Source: JBFWIL01 sp050256015 (GTDB taxonomy: Bacteria > Bacteroidota > Bacteroidia > Bacteroidales > Prolixibacteraceae). From it: a DNA stretch of 9,401 nt. Shown piece after piece: positions 6,741 through 9,401 of the stretch. The stretch covers positions 1 through 9,401 of the forward strand of contig JBFWIL010000090.1 in the NCBI GenBank assembly GCA_050256015.1, given 5' to 3'. Each line of letters begins with the position of its first letter. Positions within the stretch are counted from its first letter, which is position 1. A model generated the notes under the pieces. The model was not told where the DNA came from. It worked only from the letters and a program-made list of their open reading frames with translations, and did not search any database. The position numbers were made by a program, and so were the translations under genes.

Positions 6741-8240
6741 TTATACCGGCATGCTGTTCACGGCATCCAGGAATGCTTCCACTGAGGCGGTGATGATATC
6801 GGTATTGGCTCCGAACCCAAAATATTTGGATCCGTTATGGTCGAGTTCCATATGTACTTTTCCCATGTCGTCGCTTCCCTTGGTGATGGCCTGGATCAGA
6901 AATTCTTCCAGGGTGACCTGACGGCTGATGATTTGTTTGACTGCTTTAATGGCAGCATCAACCGGACCGTTTCCGTCGGAGGTGGCGCTGAATTTTTCAC
7001 CGGCAATATCGATGCGTACGGTGGCGATCGGAACCAGCGTTTTGCCGGTAATTACCTGAAGGTATTCCAGCTTGATGCGGCGTTCCTTTTTATGGGCATC
7101 TCCCACGAGGGTGGCTACATCATCATCGCGGATATCCTTTTTCCGGTCAGCCAGTTCCAGGAATTTTTCATATACCTTATCCAGCTTTTCCTTACCCAGT
7201 TCATAGCCCATGGCTTCCAGCCGATGTTTCAGGGCTGCCCGTCCGCTGCGGGCGGTAAGCAGGATAGACGATTCGTTAATGCCTACGTCTTTCGGATCAA
7301 TAATTTCGTAGTTTTCCCGGTTTTTGAGTACTCCGTCTTGGTGGATTCCCGAAGAATGGGCGAAGGCATTGCGGCCTACAATAGCCTTGTTGGGCTGAAC
7401 CGGCATATTCATCATGTTGGACACCATCCGGCTGGTCCTGAAAATATTTTTTGTGTTGATGTTAGTGTCAATACCCAGTAGTTTGTACCGGCTTTTCAGG
7501 GTCATAACCACTTCCTCCAGGGACGTGTTCCCTGCTCGTTCGCCAATTCCGTTGATAGTCACTTCTGCCTGGCGGGCACCGTTCATGATGCCCGAGATGG
7601 TGTTGGCTGTGGCCATGCCCAGATCGTTGTGGCAGTGGGTGGAGATCACGGCTTTTTCAATTCCGCTGACGTGGTCAAAGAGGTATTTTATTTTTGCTCC
7701 GAATTCACCGGGCAGGGTATAACCTGTGGTATCGGGAATGTTGACCACGGTGGCACCGGCTTTAATCACGGCTTCCACCACCCGGGCCAGATACTCGTTT
7801 TCCGTGCGGCCGGCATCTTCTGCGTAAAATTCCACATCTTCCACGAATTTTTTTGCATATTTCACGGCTTTTACTGCCCGTTCAAGAATTTCTTCCTCAT
7901 TTGAATTGAGCTTGTAATGGACGTGGTAGAATGAGGTTCCTATTCCCGTATGGATCCGCCCTTTTTTTGCGTATTTAAGCGCCTCGGCAGCCACGTCTAT
8001 GTCTTTTTCCACGGCCCGGCTCAGTGCACAGATCGTGGGCCAGGTTACGGCTTTGGAAATTTCGACAACTGAGTTAAAGTCTCCCGGACTGGAAATGGGA
8101 AATCCGGCTTCAATAATATCCACGCCCAGTTCTTCCAGTGCCTTGGATACTTCAATCTTTTCCACCGTGTTTAACTGGCAGCCGGGGACCTGTTCGCCGT
8201 CTCTCAGCGTAGTGTCGAAAATATACAGTCTGTCGTTCAT
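6741..8240 (-). CDS. leuA: 2-isopropylmalate synthase LeuA
   Basis: First committed enzyme of leucine synthesis: acetyl-CoA plus 2-oxoisovalerate gives 2-isopropylmalate, in the cytosol and metal-dependent. The 499 residues contain a TIM-barrel catalytic domain starting at FDTTLRDGEQVPG (8-20), metal ligands in HCHNDLGMA (202-210), NGIGERAGN (230-238) and HSSGIHQDG (295-303). A C-terminal LeuA allosteric domain (about 390-495) contains the SDGNGPVDAAIKAV stretch and is the usual site of leucine feedback inhibition. The ATG at 8240 gives MNDRLYIFDTTLRD, the standard N-terminus. The gene leads the operon and lies 42 bases after an attenuator terminator, so its expression probably depends on read-through of that site as well as on feedback inhibition of the enzyme. 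Confidence 0.97.
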   Translation of the reverse strand: MNDRLYIFDTTLRDGEQVPGCQLNTVEKIEVSKALEELGVDIIEAGFPISSPGDFNSVVEISKAVTWPTICALSRAVEKDIDVAAEALKYAKKGRIHTGIGTSFYHVHYKLNSNEEEILERAVKAVKYAKKFVEDVEFYAEDAGRTENEYLARVVEAVIKAGATVVNIPDTTGYTLPGEFGAKIKYLFDHVSGIEKAVISTHCHNDLGMATANTISGIMNGARQAEVTINGIGERAGNTSLEEVVMTLKSRYKLLGIDTNINTKNIFRTSRMVSNMMNMPVQPNKAIVGRNAFAHSSGIHQDGVLKNRENYEIIDPKDVGINESSILLTARSGRAALKHRLEAMGYELGKEKLDKVYEKFLELADRKKDIRDDDVATLVGDAHKKERRIKLEYLQVITGKTLVPIATVRIDIAGEKFSATSDGNGPVDAAIKAVKQIISRQVTLEEFLIQAITKGSDDMGKVHMELDHNGSKYFGFGANTDIITASVEAFLDAVNSMPV

Positions 8241-8281
8241 GATGAAGATATTTTGTTATGTTGTTGTTTCCTGCTTTTTAA

Positions 8282-8313
8282 GAAAAAAAAAGCCATTCTC
8301 AGCGAGAATGGCT
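8282..8313 (-). terminator. Attenuator terminator of the leu operon
   Basis: On the minus strand AGCCATTCTC (8313-8304) pairs perfectly with GAGAATGGCT (8300-8291) around a GCT loop, followed by eight T residues (8290-8283). This is a textbook Rho-independent terminator. It lies between a short Ile/Leu-rich open frame and leuA rather than after a gene, which marks it as a regulated attenuator. Its 5' arm can instead pair with an upstream strand (antiterminator). Confidence 0.9.
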
Positions 8314-8397
8314 CCATAGTCTTTTATCTGTAAAATACTCCATACCATTCTCATTCGTGCATTCTGCATAGAATACCGAGGAGAATACCAAGAATGG
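8304..8397 (-). promoter_or_regulatory. Attenuator alternative pairings: strands 1, 2 and 3
   Basis: Strand 1 is CCATTCT (8397-8391), inside the leader codons for Ser8-Ile9-Leu10. Strand 2 is GAGAATGG (8352-8345), overlapping the leader stop codon. Strand 3 is CCATTCTC (8311-8304), the 5' arm of the terminator. Strand 2 pairs perfectly with strand 1 (7 bp) or strand 3 (8 bp), and strand 3 with strand 4 (the terminator). A ribosome stalled on the Ile/Leu codons would hide strand 1 and let 2:3 form, preventing termination. A ribosome at the stop codon would hide strand 2 and allow termination. Pairings are read from sequence; the mechanism is inferred from classical amino-acid operon attenuation. 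Confidence 0.78.
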
Positions 8398-8419
8398 AAA
8401 TGGAATAATAGTAATTCAT
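8351..8419 (-). CDS. leuL: Ile/Leu-rich leader peptide of the leu operon (22 codons)
   Basis: A short open frame runs from ATG at 8419 to TGA at 8353-8351, 38 bases before the attenuator hairpin. After MNYYY its core reads SISILGILLGIL, and it ends CRMHE. Four codons are Ile (all ATT) and four are Leu (CTT, CTC, CTC, CTA); there is no Val codon. Eight of 22 codons are therefore branched-chain, packed into codons 7-17. It most likely acts only as a translation sensor: scarcity of charged tRNA-Leu or tRNA-Ile would stall the ribosome and prevent termination ahead of leuA. No Shine-Dalgarno is visible; the upstream stretch is ATTGAAAAA. A tiny membrane peptide is the alternative, but the RNA pairings around it favour a leader. 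Confidence 0.8.
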   Translation of the reverse strand: MNYYYSISILGILLGILCRMHE

Positions 8420-8437
8420 TTTTTCAATGATTTACTG

Positions 8438-8445
8438 CAAATATC
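8438..8445 (-). promoter_or_regulatory. Probable -7 element of the leu operon promoter
   Basis: GATATTTG on the minus strand differs from TAnnTTTG only at the first base and lies 18 bases upstream of the leader peptide ATG at 8419, so the transcript would begin just before the leader. The region upstream is extremely A/T-rich with only a poor TTTT where a -33 element is expected. No terminator is visible between the ZIP gene stop (8532) and here, so some read-through from that gene is possible. Confidence 0.45.
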
Positions 8446-8531
8446 ACAATATTTTTTTAATATGAAAATTTTAAAGGTAAGAAAATTTCAATTCTTAATA
8501 AAAAGATTTGTTTGTCTGAATACTTGGCCGA

Positions 8532-9344
8532 TTATCCCAAAGCCACATCCAGCATCATCATTACGGCAAAACCAAGCATGGTTCCTATGGTGGCAACGTC
8601 GGTGTGTTTGTCCAGCTGAGATTCGGGGATCAGTTCTTCCACAACCACATAGATCATGGCTCCCGCGGCAAAAGAAAGGGCATAGGGCAGTATGGGCTCC
8701 ATCAGTACAACTGCCAGGGCTCCGAGAACGCCTGCAACCGGTTCAACAATCCCGGAAGCCTGTCCGTAAAGAAAGCTCTTTCTGCGATTCATCCCTTCCC
8801 GCCTTAGCGGAATGGATACGGCGGCACCTTCCGGGAAATTCTGGATGCCGATCCCGATGGCCAGGGCTATGGCTCCCGCCAGTGAGGCTTCTGGCAGTCC
8901 GGCGGCAACGGCTCCGAATGCCACACCTACTGCCAGACCTTCTGGGATGTTGTGCAGGGTAATGGCCAGAACCAGCAACACACTTCTTCGCCAGGAAGTC
9001 GGCACTCCTTCTGCCTGCTCTCTGGGAAAACCCAGATGGAGGTGGGGTAAAACCTGATCCACCACCCAAAGAAAAGCTCCTCCGGCCAGAAATCCGATCA
9101 GCGGAGGAAGCCAGGCTATTCCTCCTGCTGCTTCCACCATGTCGATAGCCGGATTAAGCAACGACCAGATGCTGGCTGCGATCATAACTCCGGCAGCAAA
9201 ACCAAGCATGCCGTCGAGCACCCTCCGGTGAATGGTTTTAAAGAAAAAAACCATACCTGCCCCGAGAGCTGTGACAAACCAAGGAAAAATGGTTGCCACC
9301 AGAGCCTGGGTAACAGGTAGTAATTCGTAAAACCATATAAACAT
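8532..9344 (-). CDS. ZIP-family divalent metal transporter (GufA/ZupT-like)
   Basis: This 270-residue polytopic inner-membrane protein probably imports zinc or related divalent cations. About eight hydrophobic segments are visible (roughly 8-35, 43-63, 77-97, 120-147, 154-177, 195-215, 219-236, 250-268). The metal-site motifs typical of ZIP proteins are present: HNIPEGLAVGVAFG (131-144) in TM4 and QNFPEGAA (168-175) in TM5. A further acidic motif, EELIPES, lies at 236-242. A short His-containing loop HLHLG (101-105) lies between TM3 and TM4, as in other ZIPs. The ATG at 9344 gives a normal N-terminus. The gene precedes the leu operon on the same strand but shows no functional link to it. The metal (Zn, Fe, Mn, Co) cannot be told from sequence. 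Confidence 0.92.
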   Translation of the reverse strand: MFIWFYELLPVTQALVATIFPWFVTALGAGMVFFFKTIHRRVLDGMLGFAAGVMIAASIWSLLNPAIDMVEAAGGIAWLPPLIGFLAGGAFLWVVDQVLPHLHLGFPREQAEGVPTSWRRSVLLVLAITLHNIPEGLAVGVAFGAVAAGLPEASLAGAIALAIGIGIQNFPEGAAVSIPLRREGMNRRKSFLYGQASGIVEPVAGVLGALAVVLMEPILPYALSFAAGAMIYVVVEELIPESQLDKHTDVATIGTMLGFAVMMMLDVALG

Positions 9345-9381
9345 ACCTGTTTGTTTTTATCGGTTAATGGGATGAATTTAC

Positions 9382-9399
9382 AAAAAAAAAGCGTCTCCC
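9382..9399 (-). terminator. Possible terminator half at the window edge
   Basis: The minus strand reads GGGAGACGC (9399-9391) followed by nine T residues (9390-9382). This is what the 3' arm and T-tract of an intrinsic terminator for a gene beyond the right edge would look like. The partner arm would lie outside the window, so this cannot be confirmed. Confidence 0.4.
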
Positions 9400-9401
9400 G
9401 A

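Noticed and set aside
8282..8450. T-box riboswitch upstream of leuA
   Set aside because: No T-box-like conserved sequence or specifier stem is visible, the leader is short, and the leader peptide with its alternative pairings explains the terminator better.
8462..8962. 166-codon plus-strand frame opposite the ZIP gene
   Set aside because: Most of it lies antisense to the transporter; the composition (Arg/Pro/Trp-rich) is that of a shadow frame.

Overview
The window reads as chromosomal DNA of a Bacteroidota member, most likely order Bacteroidales or a close relative. The reasons are a partial primary sigma factor with the N-terminus typical of that phylum, promoter-like motifs of the TAnnTTTG (-7) type, mostly weak or absent Shine-Dalgarno sequences, and a leucine operon carrying a second isopropylmalate/citramalate-synthase-type gene between leuD and leuB. 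All recognised genes lie on the minus strand, so the biological order runs from high to low coordinates. No rRNA, tRNA, CRISPR array, insertion sequence or prophage gene was seen.

In transcription order: (1) 9344-8532, a ZIP-family (GufA/ZupT-like) metal transporter, with what may be half of an upstream terminator at the window edge. (2) 8445-8282, a leucine-operon control region: a promoter-like box, a 22-codon leader peptide rich in Ile and Leu codons, mutually exclusive RNA pairings, and an intrinsic terminator just before leuA. (3) 8240-1915, leuA-leuC-leuD-(cimA/leuA2-like)-leuB, closed by a long-stem terminator. (4) 1642-197, an HtrA/DegP periplasmic serine protease with two PDZ domains. 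(5) 96-1, the first 32 codons of rpoD (sigA) behind its own promoter.

LeuA makes 2-isopropylmalate, LeuCD isomerises it and LeuB oxidises it to the leucine precursor. The second synthase keeps the DRE-TIM metallolyase signatures (DTTLRDGEQ, HAHND). If it is a citramalate synthase, the same LeuCD and LeuB would turn citramalate into 2-oxobutyrate for isoleucine. The leader peptide fits that reading: it has four Ile and four Leu codons and no Val codon, as if the operon senses both amino acids.

Two points deserve attention. One is the attenuator, in which the Ile-Leu codon pairs (ATT CTN) are themselves the RNA strand that competes with the antiterminator. The other is the 5' end of the second synthase gene: the well-placed ATG just after leuD is one base out of frame with the conserved body, so the gene carries either a homopolymer indel, a sequencing error, or an unusual start.
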